From Erythrobacteraceae bacterium Alg239-R51 (GTDB lineage Bacteria; Pseudomonadota; Alphaproteobacteria; Sphingomonadales; Sphingomonadaceae), in the NCBI GenBank assembly GCA_947331495.1, contig CAMZOI010000001.1, forward strand, positions 1,612,001 through 1,676,000: 64,000 nucleotides of DNA, read 5' to 3'. Below, one piece after another: positions 52,309 to 61,853 of this stretch. The notes under the pieces are model-generated. The model did no database searches and was not told the DNA's origin. It was given only the letters and a program-made list of their open reading frames with translations. The position numbers were made by a program, and so were the translations under genes. Position 1 is the first letter of the stretch, and every line of letters begins with the position of its first letter.

Positions 52309-54060
52309 TCAATCGTAGGCAACGCCCGGCAGTCCTTGCCCTCCATCGGCGATAAACGCATTGATCCGCCGCTCCAGAGCAGGCAGCGGCACCGAGCCGA
52401 GCGAAAGGACGACATCGTGAAACTTACGAATGTCGAAATCCTCGCCGAGCGCAAGTTCCGCCTCTGACCTGACGCGTCGCAAGGTCATTTCCCCGAGCTT
52501 ATAGGCAAGCGCCTGTCCGGGCCAGCTGATGTAGCGGTCGATCTCGGTCCCGACCTCGCGCTCGGACAATGCGGTATGGCGGGCGAGGTAGTCGATCGCC
52601 TGTTCGCGGCTCCAGCCATAGTGATGAATGCCAGTATCGATCACCAGTCTTGCGGCTCGCCACATCTCGTAGCTGAGCCTGCCGAACCGTTCGTACGGTG
52701 TCCGATAGATTCCCATCTCCTCGCCGAGATATTCGACGTAGAGACCCCAGCCCTCACCGAAGCCGGAGAAGTAGGTTTGACGGCGGAAACGCGGCGCTTC
52801 ATCCTGTTCCAGGGCAACCGCCGCCTGAAAACTGTGCCCCGGCGCGCATTCGTGGAGTGTGAGCGCGGGTATGTTGTAAAGAGGACGAGAAGGCAGATCG
52901 TACGTGTTCATCTGGCACGCATCGAGACCGCCCCGACCGGCGGTATAGAACGGCGCAATCGCCGGATCGACCGGGCGGATCGTGAAGCGGTGGCGTGGTA
53001 GGAAACCGAAGTAATCTCCCAGCTTTCCGTCGACCCGTTTGGCGACGTAAGCGGAAACACCCATCAGTTCATCCCCAGACCGAGCGACGAACTGCGGATC
53101 GGTGCGCAAGAAGTTGACAAACTCGGCGAGCGAGCCTTCAAACCCGGCTTCTTCCTTCACTGTCTCCATCTCTGCCGTGATACGCGCAACTTCGGCGAAA
53201 CCGATCCGGTGAATATCTTCGGCACTCAGATCGAGCGTCGTATACTGCCGGATCTGCTGAGCATAGTAAGCTGCCCCATCGGGAAATTCGCTGGCCCCGA
53301 GCGTGGTGCGCGTTTCCGGCAAATATTCGTCGCGAAAGAAGTCGAGCAGTTCGGCATAGGCCGGAATTACGCTTTCGATGATCGCATTCTGCCCCGCTCG
53401 CCGCAGTTGCGCCTTGTCGCCGTCCGAGAACCGCTCCGGGAGTTCCGCGAAGGGCTTCCAGAAGGGACTGTCGCGGTAGTCTTCCACCACGTAAGCTTCG
53501 ATCGAGGCATCCCGGCCCAGCAGCGTTACGCGCGGAACGCTGAAGCCGCGTTCCAGCCCGGCACGCGCATTGGTGATATGCTCTTCGAAATAGCGCGGAA
53601 TATCGCGCATCCGGCCGATATAATTCTCGTAGTCTTCGACCGAAGTGAAACCATTGCGCCCGGCAAGGTAGGACCAGAAATTGCTATCGCTGTCGAACGG
53701 CATTTCCCATTCGGCAAACCGCGCATCGCCGAGTTCCTGTTCCAGCAATGTGCGCAGGACGAGCGCATCGGTCTGCGCGTCATCGGAAAGAGCATTCTCG
53801 TTAAGCGCATCGAGGTTAGCAAGAAATTCGGCATACCGGACCGCCCGGGCGCGCTGCTCCTCTGGCGCGACCGACCATAGCCGGTCGCCAGGTTCGGCCT
53901 GGCCGCCTTCGGTTTCGGTCAGGCCAAACTGTTCCAGTCGATAATCGTAATAGGCATCGGCCAAATTATCGAGCCGCTCTTCGGCACTGTCCTGTGCCGA
54001 AGACGGTGTTGCAAAGGCGGCGGCGAAAAGGACCGCCGTTCGATGGATGGCAGTCCTCAT
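52309..54060 (-). CDS. DUF885 family secreted protein (putative peptidase)
   Basis: 583 residues. Signal peptide (MRTAIHRTAVLFAAAFATPS, cut near SSAQD). The DUF885 family has a conserved HECAPGHSFQ metal-binding motif (LTLHECAPGHSFQAAVALE), visible here, then EGWGLYVEYLGEEMGIY and GHYG-like IHHYGWSREQAIDYL. Related to M32-like metallopeptidases by fold. Start ATG 54060; a TTG 7 codons upstream is possible. The gap of 24 bases to grpE suggests linkage with the hrcA-grpE transcript. Confidence 0.9.
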   Translation of the reverse strand: MRTAIHRTAVLFAAAFATPSSAQDSAEERLDNLADAYYDYRLEQFGLTETEGGQAEPGDRLWSVAPEEQRARAVRYAEFLANLDALNENALSDDAQTDALVLRTLLEQELGDARFAEWEMPFDSDSNFWSYLAGRNGFTSVEDYENYIGRMRDIPRYFEEHITNARAGLERGFSVPRVTLLGRDASIEAYVVEDYRDSPFWKPFAELPERFSDGDKAQLRRAGQNAIIESVIPAYAELLDFFRDEYLPETRTTLGASEFPDGAAYYAQQIRQYTTLDLSAEDIHRIGFAEVARITAEMETVKEEAGFEGSLAEFVNFLRTDPQFVARSGDELMGVSAYVAKRVDGKLGDYFGFLPRHRFTIRPVDPAIAPFYTAGRGGLDACQMNTYDLPSRPLYNIPALTLHECAPGHSFQAAVALEQDEAPRFRRQTYFSGFGEGWGLYVEYLGEEMGIYRTPYERFGRLSYEMWRAARLVIDTGIHHYGWSREQAIDYLARHTALSEREVGTEIDRYISWPGQALAYKLGEMTLRRVRSEAELALGEDFDIRKFHDVVLSLGSVPLPALERRINAFIADGGQGLPGVAYD

Positions 54061-54084
54061 CAATTTTCTGCCTTTTCTCAAGAA

Positions 54085-54702
54085 TCAGTCCGGCTTCTTC
54101 GCCACGCCGACCATCGCCGGGCGCAACAGACGATCCTTGATCATGTAGCCGGCCTGCATTTCCTGAACGATAGTGCCCGGTTCGACTTCTTCGGTCGGCA
54201 CTTCCATCATCGCCTGGTGCTGATTGGGGTCAAGCGGCATGCCCTTCGATGCAATGCGGGTGATACCGTTCTGGCTGAACACCTTGTCGAGTTCGCGTCG
54301 GGTTGCCTCGATACCGGCGATGAAACCCTTCAGCTTGTCGTCTTCGCGCAGCTCGGCAGGAACCGAGTCCAGCGCCCGGGCGAGATTGTCCGACACGCTC
54401 AATACATCGCGCGCGAACCCGGTCGCCGCGTAATTGCGTGCGTCCTGAATGTCCTTCTCCATCCGGCGGCGCAAATTCTGCGTTTCGGCGCGGGCATAAA
54501 GGGCATCCTGCTTTGCCGCTTCGAGATCTCCGCGCAGGCTGGCCAGTGCATCGTCGAGCGCTTCTTCCGCTGCGTCTTCCAAACCATCGTCTACATCATC
54601 TTGGGCGTCGCCGCGCAAATGCTCGGGCACGCCTTCGAGTTCGCGCTCTACTTCTTCGTCGACCGCCTTTTCCTGCGGTTCGTCCTTGTTCTCGTCGATC
54701 AC
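54085..54702 (-). CDS. grpE: Nucleotide exchange factor GrpE
   Basis: 205 residues. N-terminal acidic disordered stretch, long helix (DALYARAETQNLRRRMEKD), then the C-terminal beta-domain (GMPLDPNQHQAMMEVPTEE, GYMIKDRLLRPAMVGVAKKPD). Releases ADP from DnaK. Located 12 bases after hrcA; same strand. ATG 54702. Confidence 0.96.
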   Translation of the reverse strand: MIDENKDEPQEKAVDEEVERELEGVPEHLRGDAQDDVDDGLEDAAEEALDDALASLRGDLEAAKQDALYARAETQNLRRRMEKDIQDARNYAATGFARDVLSVSDNLARALDSVPAELREDDKLKGFIAGIEATRRELDKVFSQNGITRIASKGMPLDPNQHQAMMEVPTEEVEPGTIVQEMQAGYMIKDRLLRPAMVGVAKKPD

Positions 54703-54714
54703 GTGAAAACCCTG

Positions 54715-55758
54715 TCAGCCAATGCGTTTGCCCAAGGATCGGGCGGTGAAATCCACCATGGGGACGACCCGCGCGTAATTCAACCGGGTGGGGCCGATTA
54801 CACCGAGCACGCCCACGACTTTGCCCTCGCGGTCACGATAGGGCGCCGCGATGACGGAAGATCCGGAAAGCGAGAACAGGCGGTTCTCGCTGCCGATAAA
54901 AATCCGGGTCGCATCGGCCTTGCGCGCGCGCTCAAGCAGCGCGGCGACCGATTGCTTGTCTTCCAGATCGTCGATCAACGAGCGGACGCGCTCGATATCG
55001 GTCAATGCAGTTTCGTCGAGCAGGTTCGCCTGTCCGCGAACGATGAGCACGGGGCGCTCGCGCGAATCTTCGGACCATGTAGCGATCCCGCGCTCCACCA
55101 GATCGCGGCTCGCCTCGTCGAGGGCCGATTTGCCGCCGGCGATTTCCTCCTCGACCAGCTTCGCCGCTTCGCCAAGCGTGCGTCCGCTGCTGCGCGCCGT
55201 GAGGTAATTGCTCGCCTGCTCGAGCGAGGTCCCGAGAAGTTCCGCCGGCATTACAAGTATGCGGTTCTCGACCTGGCCGTCTTCGCCAACCAGCACAGCG
55301 AGTACCCGATGCGAATCGAGCGCCGTCAGTGTCACTTGCGCCAGACGCGTCTCGCGCCGGGGCACCATGACCATGCCTGCCGCACCCGACAAGTCGGACA
55401 GCAAGGCGCTTGTCTGCTCCAGCGCGCGTTCGATGGGCCCAGGCTCGGCAAGGCGTTGCTCTATTGCGGCGCGTTCTTCCTTGCTCGGCTCGGCAACTTG
55501 CATCATCGCATCGACGAACAGGCGAAGCCCGGATTGGGTCGGCATGCGACCGGCGCTGGTATGCGGGGCTGCGAGAAGTCCGCGCTGTTCAAGTTCGGCA
55601 AGCACCGACCGGATCGATGCCGGCGACAAGTTCAACATCCCCTCGCCAGCCAGTGATTTCGATCCGACCGGCGCGCCGCTGTCGAGGTAACCTTCGACGA
55701 CAAGCCGAAAAATCGCGCGCGCGCGATCTGACAGGTCGGTGAGCGGCGGAGCATTCAT
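54715..55758 (-). CDS. hrcA: Heat-inducible transcription repressor HrcA
   Basis: 347 residues. N-terminal winged helix ([38 protein letters not shown]) and the HrcA domain. It binds the CIRCE operator, usually on groESL; no CIRCE is in this window. Convention hrcA-grpE is kept. Divergent from rph with 84 bases between; no clear heat-shock promoter upstream. Confidence 0.95.
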   Translation of the reverse strand: MNAPPLTDLSDRARAIFRLVVEGYLDSGAPVGSKSLAGEGMLNLSPASIRSVLAELEQRGLLAAPHTSAGRMPTQSGLRLFVDAMMQVAEPSKEERAAIEQRLAEPGPIERALEQTSALLSDLSGAAGMVMVPRRETRLAQVTLTALDSHRVLAVLVGEDGQVENRILVMPAELLGTSLEQASNYLTARSSGRTLGEAAKLVEEEIAGGKSALDEASRDLVERGIATWSEDSRERPVLIVRGQANLLDETALTDIERVRSLIDDLEDKQSVAALLERARKADATRIFIGSENRLFSLSGSSVIAAPYRDREGKVVGVLGVIGPTRLNYARVVPMVDFTARSLGKRIG

Positions 55759-55842
55759 ACGCCCTATCTAGCCAATCCCCTTGCCGCCTCAAGGGTCAAG
55801 CGCCTAACGCGCAGCCGAAACTCGACCGTATTGGAGACACCC

Positions 55843-56559
55843 ATGAGACCTTCCGGACGCGCGCCCGACGAGATGCGCCCAATCACTATCGAAACCGGTT
55901 ACACCAAGCATGCCGAAGGTTCGTGCCTCGTCAGCTTCGGAGATACGCGCGTTCTGTGCACCGCCAGCATCGAGGAACGTATTCCGCCGTGGCTGCGCGG
56001 CAAGGGCGAAGGATGGGTAACTGGGGAATACTCAATGCTTCCGCGCGCCACCCACACGCGCGGTCAGCGCGAAGCCGCCCGAGGCAAACAAAGCGGACGA
56101 ACCCAGGAAATCCAGCGCCTTATCGGGCGTTCCTTGCGCGCGGTGGTCGATATGAAAAAGCTCGGCGAACGTCAGATTACCCTCGATTGCGACGTCATTC
56201 AGGCCGACGGCGGAACGCGAACCGCCTCGATCTCGGGCGCGTGGGTGGCTTTGCGATTGGCGGTGGATTCACTGCTCGAACAGAAATCGATCGCGCAAGA
56301 CCCGATTACCGCCAAGGTGGCCGCCATTTCCTGCGGAATTTATCAGGGCATCCCGGTGCTGGACCTGGACTATCCCGAAGACAGCGGGGCCGATGCCGAT
56401 GCCAATTTCGTTCTGATCGAAGGCGGGAAGATCGCCGAAGCCCAAGCCACTGCCGAAGGCGCACCCTATGACGAGGAAGCCTTCCTGCGTCTTCTGCGCC
56501 TGGCGCAAATCGGCTGCGCGCAGATATTCACCGCGCAAGACAAGGCGACGCGCGGATGA
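55843..56559 (+). CDS. rph: Ribonuclease PH
   Basis: Phosphorolytic 3'-end trimming of tRNA. 238 residues: [68 protein letters not shown] 55843 with GGAG seven bases upstream; a TTG at 55831 is in frame. rdgB overlaps by 4 bases, the conserved hrcA-rph-rdgB-hemW order. Confidence 0.97.
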   Translation: MRPSGRAPDEMRPITIETGYTKHAEGSCLVSFGDTRVLCTASIEERIPPWLRGKGEGWVTGEYSMLPRATHTRGQREAARGKQSGRTQEIQRLIGRSLRAVVDMKKLGERQITLDCDVIQADGGTRTASISGAWVALRLAVDSLLEQKSIAQDPITAKVAAISCGIYQGIPVLDLDYPEDSGADADANFVLIEGGKIAEAQATAEGAPYDEEAFLRLLRLAQIGCAQIFTAQDKATRG

Positions 56560-57182
56560 CGCGGCGGATCGGTTCGGGTTCGCTGGTGATCGCCACGCAT
56601 AATACCGGCAAGCTCAAGGAGATCGCCGCGCTGCTCGAACCGTACGGCGTGAAATGCATTTCCGCCGGTTCGCTGGGCCTGCCCGAACCGGCGGAGACTG
56701 GCGCGACTTTCGTTCAGAACGCCCTGCTCAAGGCCCGGGCAGCGGCGGAGGGATCAGGCATAGTCGCGCTGGCTGACGATAGCGGCCTTTCGGTCTCTGC
56801 ACTTGATGGGCGACCGGGTGTCTACACCGCCGATTGGGCCGAACGGCAATGGTTCGAGGGCGAGCCCGGACGCGACTGGTACATGGCGATGGGCAAGGTC
56901 GAGGGCATGCTGACCCACAAGGGGGCGAATGTCGACAGGACCTGCGCGTTTCATTGCGTCCTTGCTCTGGCTTGGCCCGATGGGGAAAGCGCGGTGTACG
57001 AAGGGGATGCAAAGGGCACGTTGACCTGGCCACCGCGAGGCCAGCTGGGATTTGGATACGATCCGGTGTTTGTACCTCAGGACCGTGAACAGACTTTCGC
57101 CGAGATCGAGCCGGACGAAAAGCACGCTATCAGCCACCGTGCCAACGCGTTCGCAAAGCTGGTCGCCGAACAGTTCAGCTGA
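56556..57182 (+). CDS. rdgB: XTP/dITP pyrophosphatase (RdgB/HAM1)
   Basis: 208 residues. Removes non-canonical purine nucleotides. Signature [49 protein letters not shown] and [10 protein letters not shown]. Starts within the rph stop (ATGA). The next gene, a CAP-domain protein on the other strand, ends 3 bases after its stop. Confidence 0.96.
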   Translation: MTRRIGSGSLVIATHNTGKLKEIAALLEPYGVKCISAGSLGLPEPAETGATFVQNALLKARAAAEGSGIVALADDSGLSVSALDGRPGVYTADWAERQWFEGEPGRDWYMAMGKVEGMLTHKGANVDRTCAFHCVLALAWPDGESAVYEGDAKGTLTWPPRGQLGFGYDPVFVPQDREQTFAEIEPDEKHAISHRANAFAKLVAEQFS

Positions 57183-57185
57183 AGA

Positions 57186-57770
57186 TCAATAAGCCGTACG
57201 GCCCCAGACGTTTCCTGCAGGCCAATAGCGGCACACCAGCACATCGTTCCCCCGCGCCGTGACAACTGCGCAACCGACCTCCTGCGTATCACGCCAGACG
57301 ATCTGCGAATAATGACCGACGTCCGCCCAATTGCCCGTGCGTGAAATATCGGGAAAGCGACCATGACGGTAATGCTTCTTCTCGTCGACGAACATGCCGA
57401 CCATCGTCTCGACCGGCCAATGGCCCGCAGTGCCCATCCACAGGTTCTCACCCGTGCCGTTGCGTGTCGCGCGATCGGCGTGCTGCAATATACCGCGGTT
57501 GGATAGATGGCGCGCCCATTGCCTGGCCTGCGCCTCCAACTGGCCGTTCCACTTCAACGTGGGCAGGCCGAGCCGACGCCGTTCGTCATTGTGAACGCGC
57601 AACATGCGCGCTGTACGGTGGTGAGCGGAAAGCGCCACGTTATGGCTGGCATTTTCGTACAGATTTGAAGGCTCATTCGAAGTCTCGCTTGCGACGACTG
57701 CAACGCCCGTGGCACTAAGGACGGCCGCAGCGATACCCGCGCTGCATATTTTCTTCGATGACCAACTCAT
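57186..57770 (-). CDS. CAP (SCP/PR-1) domain secreted protein
   Basis: 194 residues. N-terminal signal or anchor (ICSAGIAAAVLSATGVAVVA). CAP domain: MLRVHNDERRRLGLPTLKWN, ARQWARHLS, GENLWMG, GHYSQIVWRDTQEVGCAVV (CAP signature) and CRYWPAGNVWG. Two Cys close in the C-terminal half. Function in bacteria is uncertain. The gene lies between rdgB and hemW on the opposite strand. The start is ATG 57770; a longer frame upstream overlaps hemW and is rejected. Confidence 0.88.
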   Translation of the reverse strand: MSWSSKKICSAGIAAAVLSATGVAVVASETSNEPSNLYENASHNVALSAHHRTARMLRVHNDERRRLGLPTLKWNGQLEAQARQWARHLSNRGILQHADRATRNGTGENLWMGTAGHWPVETMVGMFVDEKKHYRHGRFPDISRTGNWADVGHYSQIVWRDTQEVGCAVVTARGNDVLVCRYWPAGNVWGRTAY

Positions 57771-57818
57771 GCGTTCATAAAAAGCATGACTTTCCTTAAT
57801 TTTTGATGAAAGCGAAAC

Positions 57819-58973
57819 TTGGCCCGCGCACTTTATATTCACTGGCCCTATTGCCTCGCAAAGTGTCCCTACTGCGATTTCAATAGCCATGTTCGCGTAG
57901 GTGTCGACCATGCGCGGTGGAAAACTGCGCTGGTAAACGACTTGCGGTACGAAGCATCTCAGACGGTTTACCAGGAACCGTTGACAAGTATCTTCTTCGG
58001 CGGGGGAACACCGTCGCTGATGCTGCCTTCGCTGGTCGATGGTTTGCTCCGCGAAGCCGAAGGTATCTGGGGCTTTGCGTCCGACGTGGAGATCACTCTG
58101 GAAGCCAATCCCAGCTCGGTCGAAGCCACGAAGTTTGCTGACCTTTCTGCTGCGGGAATCAACCGTGTATCGCTTGGCGTGCAAAGCCTGCGAGATGATG
58201 CGCTGCGTTTTCTAGGCCGTTTGCACGATGCGCGCGAGGCGCTCGGCGCCATCGAAACGGCGCGCAAGTTTTTCGAACGCCTTTCCGTCGACCTGATTTA
58301 TGCGCGCCCGGACCAGACCGGAGCAGATTGGGCAAACGAACTGGACGAAGTGCTTGCTCTGGGTACTGACCACTTGTCACTCTATCAATTGACGATCGAG
58401 CCTGCGACTCGCTTCGCCACCGATGTTCGGCGCGGCGTTTTCGATCCGCTCGACAATGACCGGGCGGCTGACCTGTTCGCACTTACCCGCGATATGACCG
58501 AAGCAGCAGGGCTGCCAGCATACGAGATCAGCAATCACGCGCGACCCGGACAGGAGAGCCGGCACAACCTGACCTATTGGCGCTACCAGGATTATGTCGG
58601 AATCGGTCCTGGCGCACACGGGCGGCGCTCCGGTATCGCAACGGTGCGTCATCGCAAGCCGGAGAACTACCTCGCGGCTATAGCGGATCGAAACCACGCG
58701 GTAACGGAAGCGCGAGAGCTGGATCGCGCTGAAATGGCGAGCGAGGCCCTGCTTATGGGGCTGCGCCTTCGCGAAGGCATTGATATCCAAAGCCTGGCAA
58801 GTCGTTTTGGCGTCAAGCCGGATGCTTTGATCGATGAAACCAAGGCATCCCTCTATACCGATCTCGGCTTGGTCTGGCGGAAGGCCGGATGCATGGGCGT
58901 CACTGCGGAAGGCATGCCGCTCCTCGACGCATTGCTGGGCGAACTCGTTTGCGGCGAGCTTGTCGCATCGTGA
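57819..58973 (+). CDS. hemW: HemW radical SAM heme chaperone
   Basis: 384 residues. CLAKCPYC is the radical SAM cluster motif (C-x3-C-x2-C) in LYIHWPYCLAKCPYCDFNSH; IFFGGGTPSLM, ITLEANPSS, NRVSLGVQSLRDDALRFLGR and YEISNHARPGQESRHNLTYW are typical of HemW. It binds heme and is not a coproporphyrinogen dehydrogenase, although older annotations say so. Start TTG 57819; a nearby ATG at 57806 is out of frame. xerC overlaps by 4 bases. Confidence 0.94.
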   Translation: MARALYIHWPYCLAKCPYCDFNSHVRVGVDHARWKTALVNDLRYEASQTVYQEPLTSIFFGGGTPSLMLPSLVDGLLREAEGIWGFASDVEITLEANPSSVEATKFADLSAAGINRVSLGVQSLRDDALRFLGRLHDAREALGAIETARKFFERLSVDLIYARPDQTGADWANELDEVLALGTDHLSLYQLTIEPATRFATDVRRGVFDPLDNDRAADLFALTRDMTEAAGLPAYEISNHARPGQESRHNLTYWRYQDYVGIGPGAHGRRSGIATVRHRKPENYLAAIADRNHAVTEARELDRAEMASEALLMGLRLREGIDIQSLASRFGVKPDALIDETKASLYTDLGLVWRKAGCMGVTAEGMPLLDALLGELVCGELVAS

Positions 58974-59866
58974 GCAGGGCGGACCTCCTTGCAGAATGGC
59001 ACGATCACCTCGCGCTTGGTCGACGGCGTTCGCCACATACCGTGCGTGCTTACGGCAAGGCAGCGGAACGTCTGCTAACCCGCCTGGAGCTCGAAGAATG
59101 GGAAATGGTCGCCGCGCTGGATACCGGCAAGTTGCGGGGCCACATCGCCTCGCGCCGGGCCGATGGTTTGTCAAATGCGTCTGCGGCGCGTGAATTGTCG
59201 GCGTTGAAGGGGTTCATTGCCTTTGCCCGCGTGCAGGCCGGAGGCGAACTGAACGAGGCGCCGCGTCTGCGGGGGCCGCGGTTGAAAAAAGGCCTGCCCC
59301 GCCCCGTCTCCCCCGATGATGCTTTGGGTCTGTCCGACACAGCGACCGAACTTGCATCGGAAGAATGGGTGGGTGCGCGCGACCGTGCCGTATTGCTGCT
59401 TTTGTACGGAGCAGGCCTCAGGATTGCGGAAGCCTTGTCGCTGACCGGCGGCGACGCACCGCTCGGGGAAGTGCTTTCCGTCACCGGCAAGGGTGGGAAG
59501 CAGCGTATTGTGCCGATCTTGTCGCTCGTGAGTGAAGCCGTCGACGATTATACCGCCAGATGTCCTTGGCCGCTTGAAGCGAAGGACCCGCTGTTTCGCG
59601 GGGTAAAAGGGGGAGCTCTGAGCCAAGGCGTCGTGCAGAAGGCGACCGCGAGAGCCCGCAAGGCTCTGGGCTTGCCTGATACCGCCACTCCGCACGCCTT
59701 ACGGCATAGCTTCGCCACCCACCTGCTGGGTGCGGGAGCGGATTTGCGCAGCCTTCAGGAGTTGCTCGGCCATGCCAGTCTTGGTTCCACGCAAATCTAT
59801 ACTCGGGTCGATGCTGCCAGTCTGCTAGATTCCTATCGCAAGGCCCATCCGCGCGAACGGGATTAA
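58970..59866 (+). CDS. xerC: Tyrosine recombinase XerC
   Basis: 298 residues. SAM-like N-terminal domain (SRADLLAEWHDHLALG, SPHTVRAYGKAAERLL) and a catalytic domain with the tyrosine recombinase residues: Arg in YGAGLRIAEALSL, Lys in GKGGKQRIVP, HALRHSFATHLL (His, Arg), and nucleophile Tyr in STQIYTRV. Resolves chromosome dimers at dif. Start GTG 58970 overlapping the hemW stop (GTGA). Convergent overlap of 4 bases with dedA. Confidence 0.93.
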   Translation: MSRADLLAEWHDHLALGRRRSPHTVRAYGKAAERLLTRLELEEWEMVAALDTGKLRGHIASRRADGLSNASAARELSALKGFIAFARVQAGGELNEAPRLRGPRLKKGLPRPVSPDDALGLSDTATELASEEWVGARDRAVLLLLYGAGLRIAEALSLTGGDAPLGEVLSVTGKGGKQRIVPILSLVSEAVDDYTARCPWPLEAKDPLFRGVKGGALSQGVVQKATARARKALGLPDTATPHALRHSFATHLLGAGADLRSLQELLGHASLGSTQIYTRVDAASLLDSYRKAHPRERD

Positions 59867-60468
59867 CGTTTCGCCCGTGGTTTCCATGTCGCAAGGCGCC
59901 AGATGTAAGCGACCAGCGCCAGAACGATCGTCGAGATGACGAAAATGCCCACGACATTATCGCTGTCCGAGAAAGTGCGTGCGAGCCACTGGGTCCCGAT
60001 GATCAGCATGGCATTCCACAGCGCCGCACCTGCCGCCGTAAACAGGCAGAATTTCAGTTTTCCCATATGCGCCAAGCCGGCAGGCAGGCTGATCATCGTG
60101 CGCATTACCGGCGTGGCGCGCAGCAGGAAGACGACCCAGTGGCCGTGGCGGCGGAAAAAACCGGAAGCTTTCTCCACATCTTCCCATTCCAGGGTCAGCC
60201 AGCGTCCCCAACGTTCGATGAACGGGCCTAGTCGACGGTATCCCCACCGGTCGCCAAACCAGAACCATACGTAATTTCCAAGAAGCGTGCCTGCTGTTCC
60301 TGCGAACATGACCGGCCAGAACGACCATGTCCCCCGCTCGATCGCCAAGGCCGCCGAACCCATCACCGCTTCGGATGGCATGGGCGGAAATATGTTTTCA
60401 AGGGCCATCAGGACAAACAGACCGAACAGACCCAACCGTTCGATCACGGAGACGATGATTTCATCCAT
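59863..60468 (-). CDS. DedA family membrane protein
   Basis: 201 residues with about five hydrophobic segments. Signature: LGLFGLFVLMALENIFPPMPSEAV, GTLLGNYVWFWFGDRWG, FFRRHGHWVVFLLRATPVMRTMISLPAGLAHM. DedA proteins are putative lipid scramblases or proton-coupled transporters at the inner membrane. ATG 60468, on the same strand as gshB with 33 bases between. Confidence 0.93.
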   Translation of the reverse strand: MDEIIVSVIERLGLFGLFVLMALENIFPPMPSEAVMGSAALAIERGTWSFWPVMFAGTAGTLLGNYVWFWFGDRWGYRRLGPFIERWGRWLTLEWEDVEKASGFFRRHGHWVVFLLRATPVMRTMISLPAGLAHMGKLKFCLFTAAGAALWNAMLIIGTQWLARTFSDSDNVVGIFVISTIVLALVAYIWRLATWKPRAKR

Positions 60469-60501
60469 GGCTCGTCAACGGGCGCACTGCGCGATTGGTC
60501 C

Positions 60502-61470
60502 TCAAATGGATGAGTGCCTTCGCTCGATCGCATCCCAGATCAGCCCGGCCGTGTCGGTCCCGTTGAACTTGTCTATCGCGACAATGCCGGTTGGGCTGGT
60601 CACGTTTATCTCGGTCAGCCATTTGCCGCCGATAACGTCGATCCCGACAAAGACGAGACCCCGACGTTTCAATTCCGGGCCCATTGCGGCGCAAATCTCT
60701 TCCTCGCGTTCACTCAGCGTCGCGGCCTCGGCATGACCACCCTGCGCGAGGTTCGAACGAAACTCGCCTTCGCCCGGGAAACGATTGATTGCGCCTGCAA
60801 ATTCACCATCGACCAGGACAATCCGCTTGTCGCCCTCGCTGACCGAAGGGAGAAATGGCTGGACCATGTGCGGCTCGGGCCAGGTCTGGTCGAACACCTC
60901 GCTGAGCGCGGAGAGATTGGTCCCCAGGTCGTCGATCCGGAAGATGGCCTTTCCGCCATTTCCGTGCAGTGGTTTGACAACGATCGAGCCGTGTTTTTTC
61001 TGAAACGCGCGCAAATCCTCGAGATGACGCGCGATGAGAGTTGGCGGCATGTATTGCGCATAATCGAGCACGAACATCTTTTCAGGTGCGTTGACCACCT
61101 CACGCGGGTCGTTGACGACCAACGTTGTGCCCTTCAACCGATCCAGCAGAAATGCCGCGCTGATGTAACCGAGGTGAAATGGCGGATCCTGCCGCATCAG
61201 CACCACGTCCATTTCGCGTGCGAGATCGATCCGACGACGCTCGCCAAGCGTGAAATGGTTACCCTCGACTGGCTGGACAGTGACCGGCGCAGCATGCGCA
61301 GTAATGCGTCCGCGAGGCGTCCCATCGCTTTCGTAGGCAAGGCTCGCCACGTCGTAATGCCAGACATCGTGCCCGCGCGACTGTGCAGACAGCATCAGCG
61401 CGAACGAACTGTCGCCGCTGATATTGATGCTTTCCATCGGGTCCATCTGGACGGCGACGCGCAGGTTCAT
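60502..61470 (-). CDS. gshB: Glutathione synthetase
   Basis: Second step of glutathione synthesis. 322 residues, ATP-grasp fold: MNLRVAVQMDPMESINISGDSS, RQDPPFHLGYISA, VVKPLHGNGGKAIFRI, IDVIGGKWLTEINVTSPTG. Part of the rsmI-yraN-gshB run. Confidence 0.96.
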   Translation of the reverse strand: MNLRVAVQMDPMESINISGDSSFALMLSAQSRGHDVWHYDVASLAYESDGTPRGRITAHAAPVTVQPVEGNHFTLGERRRIDLAREMDVVLMRQDPPFHLGYISAAFLLDRLKGTTLVVNDPREVVNAPEKMFVLDYAQYMPPTLIARHLEDLRAFQKKHGSIVVKPLHGNGGKAIFRIDDLGTNLSALSEVFDQTWPEPHMVQPFLPSVSEGDKRIVLVDGEFAGAINRFPGEGEFRSNLAQGGHAEAATLSEREEEICAAMGPELKRRGLVFVGIDVIGGKWLTEINVTSPTGIVAIDKFNGTDTAGLIWDAIERRHSSI

Positions 61471-61502
61471 ATCAAGCTCCGGTCATTTGGCGATTGCCAG
61501 GG

Positions 61503-61853
61503 TCAAGGCTGCCATGCGTTGGCGATGTGGCGGGGGAAGGCGCCGGGTGCAAGCAGGATCACGTCAATCCGGATATCTTCCCCGTCCTCGGCAAAACGAT
61601 GCGCGACCGCTTCCACCGCCGCGGCCACGCGAGACAGGCGATGTTCGTCGATGGCATGATCGAGATCAGCCCGCTTCCGGCGCCATTTAACCTCGATGAA
61701 CGCTACGAGATTGCCGCGTTTTGCCACCAGATCGATCTCGCCCGCCGGGGTCTTCACCCGGGTGTCGAGGATCTGCCAGCCCTTGGCTTTCAGCCAGAAG
61801 GCAGCACGAGCCTCCCCTTCTCGTCCGCTTCGTTCGGCAATTCGCCGTTTCAT
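61503..61853 (-). CDS. YraN family protein (UPF0102)
   Basis: 116 residues, endonuclease-like fold: REGEARAAFWLKAKGWQILDTR, EIDLVAKRGNLVAFIEVKWR (acidic residues typical of a nuclease core), RVAAAVEAVAHRF. Overlaps rsmI by 4 bases. Function not established. Confidence 0.92.
   Translation of the reverse strand: MKRRIAERSGREGEARAAFWLKAKGWQILDTRVKTPAGEIDLVAKRGNLVAFIEVKWRRKRADLDHAIDEHRLSRVAAAVEAVAHRFAEDGEDIRIDVILLAPGAFPRHIANAWQP

Noticed and set aside
55759..55842. Heat-shock promoter for hrcA-grpE
   Set aside because: A CTTG is present on the minus strand but no CYTATNT follows at 17-18 bases, unlike at dnaK.
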